NCBI RefSeq assembly: GCF_900607225.1
Contig: NZ_LR027842.1
Span: forward strand, 1,718,396-1,782,395
Reading direction: 5' to 3'
Length of the DNA: 64,000 nt
Source: [Pseudopropionibacterium] massiliense
GTDB lineage: Bacteria > Actinomycetota > Actinomycetes > Propionibacteriales > Propionibacteriaceae
Part shown: positions 24,342 to 34,411 of the stretch, in pieces
Numbering within the stretch: the stretch's first letter is position 1
Layout: the number at the start of each line of letters is the position of its first letter
Notes under the pieces: generated by a model
Told to the model about the DNA's origin: nothing
What the model saw: only the letters and a program-made list of their open reading frames with translations
Databases searched by the model: none
Made by a program: the position numbers and the translations under genes

Positions 24342-25517
24342 ATGAGCGAGATCACCCACCGGGTACTGCGGCTGCTGGGGCTGCTCGAGTCCCGCTCCAC
24401 GTGGACGGGTTCCGAGTTGGCGGAGCGGCTCGGGGTCACGCAGCGAACCATCCGGCGTGACGTCATCAGGCTCCGGGCGCTCGGTTACCGGGTGGAAAGC
24501 GTGCAGGGTCTGGACGGCGGATACCGCATGTCGGGTGGCCGTGCCCTGCCCCCTCTGGTGCTCGACGACGACGAGGCCATTGCCCTGACGGCATGCCTGA
24601 AGATGGCCGCCTTGGACGGCAGGGACCAGATCGGCGAGGCCGCTCTGCGGGCCCTGGCGAAGCTCGACCAGGTGCTGCCCGCGCGGATTCGTCCCGAGGT
24701 CGCAGCGGTTTCGGAGGCCGTGACGACTCTGCCATCCACCCGCCCCGGGATTTCCTGGCAGCCCTTGGCGGCGCTGGCGAAGGCCAAGCGCGACCACTGC
24801 CTGGTGCGGATCACCTACGTGCGCGGCGACGGGGAGGAGTCCGAACGGGACGTGGAACCCGCCCAGCTGCTCGCCCAGGCCGGAAAGTGGTATTTGATCG
24901 CCTTCGACCGGTTGCGTTCCGACTGGCGGATCTTCCGGCTAGACCGCATGAACCAGGTTCGTGTTCTCACCTTCACCTTCGCTCCCCGCTCCCCACCCAA
25001 CCCCCGTGACATGTTGCTGGGTCGGCGCCCGGAGAGCTGGCCGCACGAGGCGGTGGTGACGCTCACCTGTCCCTCACGGGCCCTGGAGGACAGGATTCCG
25101 GAACGCCATTTCGAGTTGTTGGAGGACAACGACGGGGTCTCGACGCTGCGGGTGGGGGCCGATGATCCCGGCCACATGGCCTGGCATCTCGTCGGTGTAG
25201 CGCGCTCTCTGGGAGCGGAGCTGCACGTGGTGCGCGGCGATTCCCTGCGAAACGCCCTGGCGGCCCTGGCAACGGAGTTCACCGAGGCCGCTCAGTCGAG
25301 CAGCCTCAGCACCACGCCGTCGGCCAGGAGACGGCCGCGCAGGGTGAGCACGAGCCGGCCGTCTGCCACGGCCCCCAGTCCTTCGGCGACGATCCCGTCG
25401 ACCCGGGCGGATTCGGTCTCGGTGAGCACGTCCAGCGGTAGTCCCTCGGCCAGCCGGAGTTCGAGCATCACCCGCTCCACCCGGCGATCCTCCGGGGACA
25501 GCACCTCCCGGCCCTGA
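24342..25517 (+). CDS. WYL-domain regulator with antisense C-terminal extension
   Basis: The protein has an N-terminal winged helix (HRVLRLLGLLES and GVTQRTIRRDVIRLRALGY, residues about 5-48) and a WYL domain (KWYLIAFDRLRSDWRIFRLDRM, about 180-205) that usually senses a ligand or nucleic acid. A normal YafY-type protein of about 315 residues would end near ALATEFTEAAQ. Here no stop appears, and the frame runs 226 bases into the hemW 3' end, adding about 75 low-complexity Ser/Arg/Thr/Pro residues for a total of 391. Stop-codon loss or a sequence error could explain this. DNA-binding and WYL parts look intact. Confidence 0.85.
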   Translation: MSEITHRVLRLLGLLESRSTWTGSELAERLGVTQRTIRRDVIRLRALGYRVESVQGLDGGYRMSGGRALPPLVLDDDEAIALTACLKMAALDGRDQIGEAALRALAKLDQVLPARIRPEVAAVSEAVTTLPSTRPGISWQPLAALAKAKRDHCLVRITYVRGDGEESERDVEPAQLLAQAGKWYLIAFDRLRSDWRIFRLDRMNQVRVLTFTFAPRSPPNPRDMLLGRRPESWPHEAVVTLTCPSRALEDRIPERHFELLEDNDGVSTLRVGADDPGHMAWHLVGVARSLGAELHVVRGDSLRNALAALATEFTEAAQSSSLSTTPSARRRPRRVSTSRPSATAPSPSATIPSTRADSVSVSTSSGSPSASRSSSITRSTRRSSGDSTSRP

Positions 25518-26500
25518 GCCGGGGTGTGGCCGTCGGCCAGGGCGGCCGCGTAGCTGCGCGGGTGTTTGCGGTTCCAGAACCTGACCCCCCCGATGTGGCT
25601 GTGGGCGCCCGGGCCCACACCCCACCAGTTCCCGCCCCGCCAGTAGGCCAGGTTGTGCCGGCAGCGCGCGGCCTCGTCGCGGGCCCAGTTGCTGGTCTCG
25701 TAGTTGCGGAATCCCAGAGCCGTCAGGTGGTGCTCGGCCATCAGGTATTTCTCGGCGAGTTCGTCGTCGTCCGGCATCGGCACCTCACCCCTGCGGACCC
25801 GCATCGCCAGGCGGGTTCCCTGCTCCACGATGAGGGAGTAGGCGGAAACGTGGTCGACGGGTGCTGTGGCCACCGCTTCGAGGCTTTTCTCCCAGTCGGC
25901 CGTGGATTCACCGGGGGTGCCGAAGATCAGGTCGAGGCTGATGTGTTCGAAACCGGCCTGCCGGGCCCAGCGTGCCGCATCGAGGCCGCGTCCCGGGGTG
26001 TGTGCCCGTTCCAGGACCTCCAGGACGTGAGGCACCGCGGACTGCATTCCCAGTGATATCCGTGTGAAACCGTTCTCCCGGAGTCGTTGGAGGTATTCCG
26101 GGTTCACGGTTTCGGGGTTGGCCTCGGTGGTGATCTCGGCGTCGCGAGCCAGACCGAAACGCTCCCGGACAGCGTCCAGAAGGCGTGCCAGATCCCCCGC
26201 AGGAAGCATGGTCGGGGTGCCGCCGCCGACGAAGACCGTGGCCGCCTCGGGTGCCCCGTCGCCGAGCACCCGGGCGGCGAGATCGATCTCCTGCAACACC
26301 GCGGTGAGGTAGTCGCCGGTGGACATGCCCCGCAGCTCGGATGCGGTGTAGGTGTTGAAATCGCAGTAACCGCAGCGGCTGCGGCAGAAGGGGACGTGCA
26401 GATAGACGGAGAAGGGACCTGTTTCCAACTCGGCCAGCGCGGAGCCCGGCAGGGTCCCGTCGAGGGGTACTGGGTCTCCGGTAGGCAACTGATTGGCCAC
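25292..26500 (-). CDS. hemW: Heme chaperone HemW (radical SAM)
   Basis: HemW is a coproporphyrinogen-III-oxidase-like radical SAM protein now viewed as a heme chaperone. The 402-residue protein has the cluster motif CRSRCGYCDF (CxxxCxxC, residues about 39-47), GGGTPTML near 92, NPETVNPEYL near 127, and the C-terminal HemN domain. The short YCDFNTY segment and lack of an oxidase N-terminal extension suit HemW rather than HemN. The GTG start has TATATT 6 bases upstream and no ribosome site. hemW normally follows lepA; here a sugar ABC importer lies between. Confidence 0.93.
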   Translation of the reverse strand: MANQLPTGDPVPLDGTLPGSALAELETGPFSVYLHVPFCRSRCGYCDFNTYTASELRGMSTGDYLTAVLQEIDLAARVLGDGAPEAATVFVGGGTPTMLPAGDLARLLDAVRERFGLARDAEITTEANPETVNPEYLQRLRENGFTRISLGMQSAVPHVLEVLERAHTPGRGLDAARWARQAGFEHISLDLIFGTPGESTADWEKSLEAVATAPVDHVSAYSLIVEQGTRLAMRVRRGEVPMPDDDELAEKYLMAEHHLTALGFRNYETSNWARDEAARCRHNLAYWRGGNWWGVGPGAHSHIGGVRFWNRKHPRSYAAALADGHTPAQGREVLSPEDRRVERVMLELRLAEGLPLDVLTETESARVDGIVAEGLGAVADGRLVLTLRGRLLADGVVLRLLD

Positions 26501-26506
26501 CGGGAG

Positions 26507-26512
26507 AATATA
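26507..26512 (-). promoter_or_regulatory. -10 box TATATT of hemW, leaderless type
   Basis: TATATT, six bases (CTCCCG), then GTG at 26500 on the minus strand. Confidence 0.55.
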
Positions 26513-26572
26513 CAGCGCTCAAATTCCCACCCCCGGACTCACACGGAAGACGTTTGGTGAAAGACTCTGGAC

Positions 26573-27835
26573 ATGAACCTGACTCGTCGAAGCATCCTCG
26601 GATTCGGCGGCCTCGCCGCTGCTGCCGCCCTCAGCGCCTGCGGTTCCAACACCGGGCTCAGCGGCGCTGCGTCCTCGGGCGGCGGCCCGGCCCTGACCCA
26701 GTGGTACCACCAGTACGGGGAGGAGGGGGTGAAGGAGGCCGTCGAGCGTTACGCGGCCGAGTACACCGCCACGAAGGTCGACGTGAAGTGGAACCCCGGT
26801 GACTATGAAAGCATCCTCGCGGCCCAGTTGCTCACCGATGACGTTCCTGATGTGTTCGAGGTGGAGCAGGGCGGCTCCCTCGACATGATCCGCTCCGGGC
26901 AGCTGGAGGACCTGACCGAACTGATATCCCCGGTTCGCGACGACTTCAACGAGGCCGTCATCAAACGTTTCACCTTCGACGGAAAGATCCACGGCATTCC
27001 GCAAACCATCGACATGCAGCTGCTCTACTACCGACCCTCCCTGCTGCAGGCCGCGGGGGTGGCCACCCCCGCCACCTTCGATGACCTGGTGAAGGCGGCG
27101 AATGCCGTGGCCACCTCGGAGATGGGTGGGTTCTTCGCTGGCAACAAGGGCGGGGTGGACGTGCTGGGAACCCTGCTGATCTGGGCCTCCGGCCATGACC
27201 AGCTCGATGCGGATCGCACCGCCGCGGCCTTTCTCACCGACGATTTCTACGCGGCTCTTTCCGCCTACAGGGATTTCTACCAGTCCAACGGGTTGCTGAA
27301 GGCGGCCTCGGCCGACTGGTTCTCCGGCGCCGCCTTCGTCAACGGCGAGGCGGCGATGCAATGGGGTGGTTTGTGGTCGCTGCCCGAGATCATCGCCGCC
27401 CACGGCGACGACGTCGGCGTGTTGCCGTTCCCCGCCATCGGTGCGAAGGGACGTGTCGCAGTGCCGTTCGGCGCTTTCGGTTCCTGCGTCGCCGCCAAGG
27501 GCAGGAACGTCGCGGCCGCCAAGGAGTTCGTGAAATGGCTCTGGATCGATCAGACCGACAAGCAGGTTGACTTCTCCGATTCCTACGGCACCCACATCCC
27601 GGCCCGCAAGTCTCTCGTGGCCAAGGCCAAGAAATTGCAGTCCGGCCCCGGGGCGGAGGCAGCTGGGTTCGTCGGGAACCACGGCTTCGCCAACGACATC
27701 ATGTGGTCGGGTTCCTTGGGAGAAGCCTATTCCGCGGCCATCAGCAATGTCGTGGTGCAGGGTCAGGATCCGGTTCAGGCCTTCGCCGGTTTCGCAGAAC
27801 TGGCGGCCACCGAGCTCGCGAAACTGAAGGGATGA
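26573..27835 (+). CDS. Sugar ABC transporter substrate-binding lipoprotein
   Basis: The 420-residue family-1 extracellular binding protein has a lipoprotein signal with a twin-arginine start (LTRRSILGFGG) and lipobox LSAC, Cys at residue 23. The mature body shows the usual clamp folds (FTFDGKIHGIPQTIDMQLLYY near 132; GEAAMQWGGLWSLPEI near 260). It heads a three-gene importer operon with two permeases, joined by ATGA overlaps. No ATPase gene is present, so a shared MsiK-type ATPase elsewhere is likely. The sugar is unknown. Confidence 0.92.
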   Translation: MNLTRRSILGFGGLAAAAALSACGSNTGLSGAASSGGGPALTQWYHQYGEEGVKEAVERYAAEYTATKVDVKWNPGDYESILAAQLLTDDVPDVFEVEQGGSLDMIRSGQLEDLTELISPVRDDFNEAVIKRFTFDGKIHGIPQTIDMQLLYYRPSLLQAAGVATPATFDDLVKAANAVATSEMGGFFAGNKGGVDVLGTLLIWASGHDQLDADRTAAAFLTDDFYAALSAYRDFYQSNGLLKAASADWFSGAAFVNGEAAMQWGGLWSLPEIIAAHGDDVGVLPFPAIGAKGRVAVPFGAFGSCVAAKGRNVAAAKEFVKWLWIDQTDKQVDFSDSYGTHIPARKSLVAKAKKLQSGPGAEAAGFVGNHGFANDIMWSGSLGEAYSAAISNVVVQGQDPVQAFAGFAELAATELAKLKG

Positions 27836-28725
27836 GCCTGACCCGGCGCCGGGAACGCTGGTTCCCGGTCTTCGTGGGGCCGTTCGCCCTGGGTTTGCTG
27901 GTGTTCGTCTACGTCCCGATCCTGTGGAGCGCCTGGCTGTCCCTCCACGAGGCCCGCAACACGCTCACCCCGACGCGTTTCGTCGGCTTCGACAACTACG
28001 CGCATTTGTTGGGCGATCCCCTGTTCCGGGATTCGTTGCTGGTATTCGCGGCGTTCGCCGTGCTCATCGTGCCGCTCACCTATGTGTGCTCGCTGGGGTT
28101 GGCGCTGCTGCTGAACGGGCTGAGGTGGGGGCAGGCCTTCTTTCGTTCCGCCTTCTTCATCCCGACCGCGGTCTCCTACGTGGTCGCAGCCCTGGTGTGG
28201 CGGTTCGGATTCTTCTCCGGGACCCGTTTCGGTTTGCTGAACTCCCTGATCCGGATCTTCGGCGGGGACCCGGTGAACTGGCTCGGAGGTGGTGACGGCC
28301 TGTACTGGATCGCCCTGGTCACGGTGCGCCTGTGGTTGCAGGCCGGGTTCTACATGATCCTTTTCATCGCGGGCCTGCAACGCATCCCGCCCGAGACCTA
28401 CGAGGCAGCGGCACTCGACGGGGCGCACGGCTGGCGGATGCTGCGTCACATCACCCTTCCCCAGCTGCGCGCCACCTCGGCTGCGGTGATCATGCTTCTG
28501 CTGATCGGGGCCTTTCAGGCCTTCGACGAGTTCTACAACCTGCTGGGGTCCATCGGCTCCTACCCACCCTACGGTCGTCCACCGCTGGTGCACCTGTACC
28601 TGACCGCCCTGGGCGGAGGGCAGCAGGACCTGGGGGTCGGGGGCGCAGGGACGATGATCCTGGCCAGCATCATCGTGGTGTTCGGCCTGCTGCAGAACCG
28701 GGTTTTGGGGAGGCGGAACGGATGA
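27832..28725 (+). CDS. Sugar ABC transporter permease, MalF-type
   Basis: The 297-residue protein has six hydrophobic segments and the EAA loop ETYEAAALDGAHGWRMLRHI near residue 190, where the ATPase docks. FVGFDNYAHLL near 45 is typical of this family. Its ATG overlaps the binding-protein stop (ATGA). It pairs with the following MalG-type permease. Confidence 0.93.
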   Translation: MSLTRRRERWFPVFVGPFALGLLVFVYVPILWSAWLSLHEARNTLTPTRFVGFDNYAHLLGDPLFRDSLLVFAAFAVLIVPLTYVCSLGLALLLNGLRWGQAFFRSAFFIPTAVSYVVAALVWRFGFFSGTRFGLLNSLIRIFGGDPVNWLGGGDGLYWIALVTVRLWLQAGFYMILFIAGLQRIPPETYEAAALDGAHGWRMLRHITLPQLRATSAAVIMLLLIGAFQAFDEFYNLLGSIGSYPPYGRPPLVHLYLTALGGGQQDLGVGGAGTMILASIIVVFGLLQNRVLGRRNG

Positions 28726-29546
28726 GGCCATCCCGGCTCGTCACGGCGCTGCGTTACGGGGTGGCGACAGTGCTGTCCCTGTTCTTCCTGCTGCCCCTCT
28801 ACGTGATCGTCAGGAACGCCTTCTCAACGAACCAGAACATCACCGCCCCCCACTGGAACTGGCTGCCCGATCAGCTCAGCCTGGCCAATCTGGACTCCAT
28901 GCTGTCCTCCGATTCGACGGGCGTGTTGAGGGGATTGCTGAACTCGGCGATCATGACCGTCCTGCAGACGGTGGGCACCGTGGTGGTCTCCCTGATGGCG
29001 GGATACGGGTTGGCGTGTTTCAACCACAGGCTGTCGAGGATGGTACTGGGATTGACGGTGTTCACGCTCATGGTTCCGGCCGCCACAACCTTCGTCCCGA
29101 TGTTCATCATCACCGCCCGGTTCGGCTGGGTCGACTCGTTCCAGGGGCTGGTGATTCCGGGCATGTTCTCGGCCTTCGCCACCTACCTGTTCCGGCAGGC
29201 CTTCCTGGACTTCCCATCCGAGCTGGAAGACGCGGCTTTGATGGACGGATGCAACCCGTTCACGGCCTTCTGGCGGATCGTGGTGCCGAACTCCACCGGA
29301 ACGATCGCAGCGGTCGGCACGATCGTGCTGATCGGATCGTGGAACGCCTTCCTGTGGCCCTCACTGATCGGCCGCGAGGCGACGCGCACCGTTCAGGTGG
29401 CGCTCAGTCAGTACATGACCAGCCAGAACGTACGCTACCCAGAACTTTTCATGGGTTCGCTGATCGCGATCCTGCCGATGCTGGTGGTCTTCCTGTTCCT
29501 GCAGCGTTTCCTGGTCCAGGGCCTGGCAACTTCCGGGCTGCGCTGA
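28722..29546 (+). CDS. Sugar ABC transporter permease, MalG-type
   Basis: The 274-residue protein has six hydrophobic segments and an EAA loop ELEDAALMDGCNPFTAFWRI near residue 168. It starts at an ATGA overlap with the first permease and is the last gene of the operon, ending 7 bases before the convergent lepA stop, so there is no room for a dedicated terminator. Confidence 0.93.
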   Translation: MRPSRLVTALRYGVATVLSLFFLLPLYVIVRNAFSTNQNITAPHWNWLPDQLSLANLDSMLSSDSTGVLRGLLNSAIMTVLQTVGTVVVSLMAGYGLACFNHRLSRMVLGLTVFTLMVPAATTFVPMFIITARFGWVDSFQGLVIPGMFSAFATYLFRQAFLDFPSELEDAALMDGCNPFTAFWRIVVPNSTGTIAAVGTIVLIGSWNAFLWPSLIGREATRTVQVALSQYMTSQNVRYPELFMGSLIAILPMLVVFLFLQRFLVQGLATSGLR

Positions 29547-29553
29547 ACGGCGT

Positions 29554-31377
29554 CTACTTCTTGGTGGTCTCCGATGTGGACAAAGCAGCCACGAAGGCCT
29601 CCTGCGGCACCTCGACGCGACCCACCATCTTCATCCGCTTCTTGCCCTCCTTCTGTTTCTCCAGGAGCTTGCGTTTGCGGGAGATGTCGCCGCCGTAGCA
29701 CTTCGCCAGCACGTCCTTGCGCATGGCGCGGATGGTTTCACGGGCGATGACCCGCGAACCGATTGCCGCCTGGATCGGTACCTCGAACTGTTGGCGAGGA
29801 ATGAGTTCCTTGAGTTTGCCCGCCATTCTCAGGCCGTAGGAGTAGGCCTTGTCCTTGTGGACGATCGCCGAGAAGGCGTCGACGGGGTCGCCGTGGAGGA
29901 GGATGTCCACCTTCACCAGGTCGGCCACCTGCTCACCATCGGGTTCGTAGTCGAGTGAGGCATAGCCCTTGGTGCGGGACTTCAGTGCGTCGAAGAAATC
30001 GAAGACGATCTCGGCCAGCGGCAGGGTGTAGCGGATCTCGACCCGGTCCTCGCTCAGGTAGTCGAGTCCCTGCTGCACACCGCGCCGGGTCTGGCACAGC
30101 TCCAGTATGGTGCCGATGTACTCGGACGGGGTGAGGATGGTGCCGCGCACCACCGGTTCGTGAACCTCCGCGACCTTGCCCGTCGGGTATTCCGACGGGT
30201 TCGTGACGGTGTGTTCGGTGCCGTCCTCCATGACCACGCGGTAGACGACGTTCGGCGCGGTGGAGATCAGGTCGAGGTTGAACTCGCGTTCAAGGCGTTC
30301 CCGGACGATCTCCATGTGCAGCAATCCCAGGAAACCGACCCGGAACCCGAAACCGAGGGCCCCGGAGGTCTCGGGTTCGAAGGTGAGGGCCGCGTCGTTG
30401 AGCTGGAGTTTCTCCAGCGCCTCGCGCAGCTCGTTGAAGTCGTCGCCGTCGATCGGATAGAGGCCCGCGTAAACCATCGGGTTGGGGTGCCGGTAGCCTC
30501 CGAGATCCTCGGAGGCGGAACGCGACGCCCCGGTGATGGTGTCACCCACCCGCGACTGCCGCACGTCCTTGACGCCGGTGATCAGGTAACCCACCTCGCC
30601 GACCCCGAGCGCGTCGGACTTCTTCGGTTCCGGGGAGATCACCCCCACCTCGAGGAGGTCGTGCTCGGCCCTGGTGGACATCATGAGGATACGTTCGCGG
30701 TGGCTGAGTTCCCCATCGACCACGCGGACGTAGGTGACCACGCCACGGTAGGTGTCGTAGACGGAATCGAAGATCAGGGCCCGCGCCGGTCCCTCGGGGT
30801 TCCCGACCGGGGCGGGAATTTGAGCGACGATCTGGTCCAGCAGTTCCGCGACACCGGCTCCGGTCTTCGCCGAGACCCTGAGCACATCCGACTCGTCGCA
30901 ACCGATGATCCCCGCCAGTTCGGAGGCGTACTTGTCCGGGTTCGCGCCGGGCAGGTCGATCTTGTTCAGCACCGGGATGATGTGGAGGTCGGCCTCCAGC
31001 GCCAGGTACAGGTTGGCGAGGGTCTGCGCCTCGATTCCCTGGGCCGCGTCGACCAGCAGAACCGCCCCCTCGCAGGCCGCCAGGGAACGCGAGACCTCGT
31101 AGGTGAAGTCGACGTGCCCGGGGGTGTCGATCATGTTGAGGACGTGCTCGACCCCGTCGACGCTCCACGGCATCCGCACCGCCTGCGATTTGATGGTGAT
31201 GCCCCGTTCGCGTTCGATGTCCATGCGGTCCAGGTACTGGGCCCGCATGGCGCGTTCGTCCACCACCTTCGTCAGCTGCAGCATCCTGTCGGCCAGCGTG
31301 GACTTGCCGTGGTCGATGTGTGCGATGATGCAGAAATTGCGGATGATCGCCGGATCGGTCCTACCGGGAGCGGGCAT
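29554..31377 (-). CDS. lepA: Elongation factor 4 (LepA)
   Basis: LepA/EF4 is a ribosome-binding GTPase that back-translocates or remodels stalled ribosomes. The 607-residue protein has G1 AHIDHGKST (residues about 19-27), DTPGH near 86, NKIDLP near 141, the EF-G-like domains and the LepA-specific C-terminus ([20 protein letters not shown]). The ATG at 31377 has AAGGAGG at ideal spacing; the longer frame upstream is not coding. It is divergent from rpsT, the usual layout. Confidence 0.97.
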   Translation of the reverse strand: MPAPGRTDPAIIRNFCIIAHIDHGKSTLADRMLQLTKVVDERAMRAQYLDRMDIERERGITIKSQAVRMPWSVDGVEHVLNMIDTPGHVDFTYEVSRSLAACEGAVLLVDAAQGIEAQTLANLYLALEADLHIIPVLNKIDLPGANPDKYASELAGIIGCDESDVLRVSAKTGAGVAELLDQIVAQIPAPVGNPEGPARALIFDSVYDTYRGVVTYVRVVDGELSHRERILMMSTRAEHDLLEVGVISPEPKKSDALGVGEVGYLITGVKDVRQSRVGDTITGASRSASEDLGGYRHPNPMVYAGLYPIDGDDFNELREALEKLQLNDAALTFEPETSGALGFGFRVGFLGLLHMEIVRERLEREFNLDLISTAPNVVYRVVMEDGTEHTVTNPSEYPTGKVAEVHEPVVRGTILTPSEYIGTILELCQTRRGVQQGLDYLSEDRVEIRYTLPLAEIVFDFFDALKSRTKGYASLDYEPDGEQVADLVKVDILLHGDPVDAFSAIVHKDKAYSYGLRMAGKLKELIPRQQFEVPIQAAIGSRVIARETIRAMRKDVLAKCYGGDISRKRKLLEKQKEGKKRMKMVGRVEVPQEAFVAALSTSETTKK

Positions 31378-31567
31378 GCATCCTCCTTGGGAGCCGGGAG
31401 CGGGACGAGCCATCTTCTCACGAGTGGCACCTTGGGCACGAGCCCGACGCGGCCGGACCGGGCGGGCCGGGATTTTGCGGCCACCCCGAAGCTCCGCTAG
31501 TCTGAGCAATCGCGTCATCACAACGCACCCACATACCGAGTAACCCAGACTAGTGAGGCAAGCCCAA

Positions 31568-31831
31568 GTGGCAAACATCAAGTCCCAGAAGAAGCGCGTC
31601 AAGACCAACGAGAAAGCACGTCAGCGCAACAAGGCTATCAAGTCGGAGCTGCGCACCCATGTGCGCCACTTCCGCGCCGCGGTCGCCGAGGGCGACAAGG
31701 CCAAGGCCGTCGAGCTCTCCCGGGTCGCCAACCGCGCCCTGGACAAGGCCGTGACCAAGGGCGTCATCCACGCCAACCAGGCTGCCAACCGCAAGTCAGC
31801 GATCAGCCTCACCGTCAACGCCCTCGACTGA
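31568..31831 (+). CDS. rpsT: 30S ribosomal protein S20
   Basis: S20 binds 16S rRNA in early 30S assembly. The 87-residue basic protein ([20 protein letters not shown] at the start) has the usual three-helix sequence. The GTG at 31568 gives the standard N-terminus; another in-frame GTG at 31553 would add five residues. A strong terminator follows directly. It is the only plus-strand gene in the housekeeping backbone, as in other actinobacteria. The 190-base gap to lepA holds both promoters; no clear boxes stand out. Confidence 0.97.
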   Translation: MANIKSQKKRVKTNEKARQRNKAIKSELRTHVRHFRAAVAEGDKAKAVELSRVANRALDKAVTKGVIHANQAANRKSAISLTVNALD

Positions 31832-31853
31832 GCCCAGGCCGCGAGGGCAATTC

Positions 31854-31890
31854 CAGCGCCCGGACCCACTCGGTGGTCCGGGCGCTGTTT
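31854..31890 (+). terminator. Intrinsic terminator after rpsT
   Basis: CAGCGCCCGGACC pairs perfectly with GGTCCGGGCGCTG (13 bp) around an 8-base loop, followed by TTT. It sits 22 bases past the rpsT stop. Confidence 0.92.
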
Positions 31891-31926
31891 CGCGTATGCT
31901 TCGGCAGGCACAATGAATGGGGAGCA

Positions 31927-33417
31927 ATGCACAAAGTTGGATTCGACCGGGAAAAATACCTGATTCTCCAGGGGGAACGCATCGAGGCCCGACGACGACA
32001 GTTCGGGGGCAAGCTCTACCTCGAATTCGGGGGAAAACTTGTCGACGACATGCACGCCTCCCGTGTACTCCCGGGTTTCACCCCCGACAACAAGATCGTG
32101 ATGCTGGCAGGCCTCGCCGACGAGGTGGAAATCGTGGTGGTGGTCAACGCCCAGGACTTCTCCCGCCGCAAGGTCCGCGCCGACCTCGGAATCTCCTATG
32201 AGGACGACGTGCTGCGCCACATCGACGCCTTCCGCTCCTACGGTCTCTACGTCGGCAGCGTGGTCATCTCCCACTGGTCCAACGACAACCGTCAGGCCAC
32301 GGCGTTCAAACGAAAACTGGAGCGGCTCGGCATCAAGGTCTACCGGCACCACGTGATCCCGGGTTACCCGCACGACGTGGCACGCATCGTCTCCCCGGAG
32401 GGGTACGGACGCAACGACTACATCGAGACCGAACGCGACCTGGTGGTGGTGACCGCTCCCGGCCCGGGGTCAGGCAAGATGGCCACCTGCCTGTCACAGC
32501 TCTACCACGACCACCAGCGGGGAGTCCGCTCCGGTTACGCGAAGTTCGAGACCTTCCCGATCTGGAACCTGCCCCTCGACCATCCTGTGAACATCGCCTA
32601 CGAGGCCGCCACCGCGGACCTCGACGACGTGAACATGATCGACCACTTCCACCTGGCGGCCTACGGGGAGCAGACGGTCAACTACAACCGTGACATCGAG
32701 ATCTTCCCCGTGCTGGAACGCCTGTTCGAGCAGCTCCTCGACGAATCCCCGTACCAGTCGCCCACCGACATGGGCGTCAACATGGCAGGCATGTGCATCA
32801 GCGACGACGAGGTGTGCCGGGAGGCCTCCAAGCAGGAGGTGATCCGCCGCTACTTCAAGGCCCTCGCCGCGGAGCACCGGGACCAGTCGGAGCCGATCCA
32901 GTCGGATCGCATCGCCTTGTTGATGAGCAAACTGCAGATCTCCCGCGAGGACCGGCCCGTGGTGCTTCCCGCGCTGGAGAAGCAGAGGACCACGAAGGGA
33001 CCGGCCGCCGCCATCCAGCTCCCAGACGGGCAGATCATCGTGGGCAAGACATCACCGTTGCTGGGGGCCTGTTCCGCGATGCTCCTGGATGCGCTGAAGG
33101 CCCTGGCCGGCATCGACCCGGATGTGAAACTGCTCGCCACCGAGACCATCGAACCCATCCAGACGCTGAAGACGAAGCACCTGGGAAGTCGGAATCCCCG
33201 GCTCCACACCGACGAGGTCCTGATCGCCCTGTCCGTCAGCGCCACCCACAGCGACTTCGCCCGCCGCGCACTGGCAGAACTTCACAACATCCGGGGCTGT
33301 GACGTCCACTCGACGGTGATCCTCGGTCCCGTGGACGAGGCCATCCTGCGCAGCCTGGGGGCCTACGTCACGTGCGAACCGGTGTTCCAGACCAAGAGGC
33401 TGTACCGGAAGCACTGA
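31927..33417 (+). CDS. DUF1846 domain-containing protein
   Basis: The 496-residue protein fits the DUF1846 family at its normal length: [15 protein letters not shown] at the start, [16 protein letters not shown] near 137, [21 protein letters not shown] near 182 and [20 protein letters not shown] near 215. Structures of the family show Rossmann-like layers but no settled function. GGGGAG lies just before the ATG. A TATGCT box at about 31895 could be its promoter, just after the rpsT terminator. Confidence 0.92.
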   Translation: MHKVGFDREKYLILQGERIEARRRQFGGKLYLEFGGKLVDDMHASRVLPGFTPDNKIVMLAGLADEVEIVVVVNAQDFSRRKVRADLGISYEDDVLRHIDAFRSYGLYVGSVVISHWSNDNRQATAFKRKLERLGIKVYRHHVIPGYPHDVARIVSPEGYGRNDYIETERDLVVVTAPGPGSGKMATCLSQLYHDHQRGVRSGYAKFETFPIWNLPLDHPVNIAYEAATADLDDVNMIDHFHLAAYGEQTVNYNRDIEIFPVLERLFEQLLDESPYQSPTDMGVNMAGMCISDDEVCREASKQEVIRRYFKALAAEHRDQSEPIQSDRIALLMSKLQISREDRPVVLPALEKQRTTKGPAAAIQLPDGQIIVGKTSPLLGACSAMLLDALKALAGIDPDVKLLATETIEPIQTLKTKHLGSRNPRLHTDEVLIALSVSATHSDFARRALAELHNIRGCDVHSTVILGPVDEAILRSLGAYVTCEPVFQTKRLYRKH

Positions 33418-33429
33418 GCCCGCGGGGTT

Positions 33430-34383
33430 TCAGGTTCGTCTCTGGCGGAGGACGCCGAGCACCATGCGTTCAAGCGCGTAGTCCGGGTTGGTGGCCGCCC
33501 CCTTGACGTCCGCGTCGGCCCGGGCGATGATCCCGATGGCCGCGGCCACCCCGGCCGGCTGCCAGTTCCGGGAGGTGCGCTGGTACTCCTTCAGTTTGAA
33601 CGGCGGCACCCCGATTCGCCGGGCCAAGTCGGTCCCGCTCCCCCGCGCCTCCAGATACTTGCCCATGCCACGGAAGGCACCGGCCATGGCGGATGTGATC
33701 AGCACGGGGGCCACGCCAGAACCGAGGGCCCAGCGGAGACGTTCCAACGCCAGCGACGCATCACCGGCCAGCACGGCGTCGGAGACCGCGAACGAGGTGA
33801 CCTCCGCCCGTCCCGCGAAGTACTTCCGCACCAGGGCCTCGTCCACCGGCTCCCCGTCGGAGTCGGAGGCGAGCTGCGCGACCGCCGAGGTGAGCGCCCT
33901 CAGATCGTTTCCGACCGCCGCCACGAGCGCCCCGGCCGCGTCCTGGGAGAGCTTCACCTTCCGGGAACGCGCCTCCTCCACGCAGAACTTCGGCAGTTCC
34001 CAGGGTTTGGGGGCCGCCACGGCGACCGTCTCGATCCTGGCCTTCTTCAGTTTGTCGATCAAGCCCCTGCCCTTGTTCCCGCCCTCGTGTGACAGGATCA
34101 GGCACAGCTCGTCGCCGGGGTTCTTCGCCAGGGCGACCAGGGCGTCGACGACATCGGGCGGGGTGGAGCCGACGTCATCGATGATGGCGACGATGTGGTT
34201 CGAGAACAGGGATCCCCCCGTCACCTCCGAGAGCATGGAATCGGCCAGTTCCGCCCCACAGACCCGGTTGACCTCGGCGTCGGGTTCCGCCTCCAGGGCG
34301 GCCCGGCGCCTGCCGTCGATGGCGCGGGCGGCCAGCAGGGATTCCGAACCGGTGACGAGCAGGGTGCGTCCGAAACTGTTCAC
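33430..34383 (-). CDS. holA: DNA polymerase III subunit delta
   Basis: HolA opens the beta clamp within the clamp loader. The 317-residue protein has the family layout: LLVTGSESLLAARAID near the N-terminus, the FSNHIVAIIDD strand, and C-terminal helices with LERLRWALGSGVAPVLITSAMA and LKEYQRTSRNW. The GTG at 34383 gives VNSFGRTLLV. It follows comEC by 28 bases, the standard comEA-comEC-holA order. Confidence 0.93.
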   Translation of the reverse strand: MNSFGRTLLVTGSESLLAARAIDGRRRAALEAEPDAEVNRVCGAELADSMLSEVTGGSLFSNHIVAIIDDVGSTPPDVVDALVALAKNPGDELCLILSHEGGNKGRGLIDKLKKARIETVAVAAPKPWELPKFCVEEARSRKVKLSQDAAGALVAAVGNDLRALTSAVAQLASDSDGEPVDEALVRKYFAGRAEVTSFAVSDAVLAGDASLALERLRWALGSGVAPVLITSAMAGAFRGMGKYLEARGSGTDLARRIGVPPFKLKEYQRTSRNWQPAGVAAAIGIIARADADVKGAATNPDYALERMVLGVLRQRRT

Positions 34384-34411
34384 GGGCCCAGCATGCCAGC
34401 TGACCCCGACA

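Noticed and set aside
30160-31500. Plus-strand open frame opposite lepA
   Set aside because: Antisense of a highly conserved translation factor; no family features.
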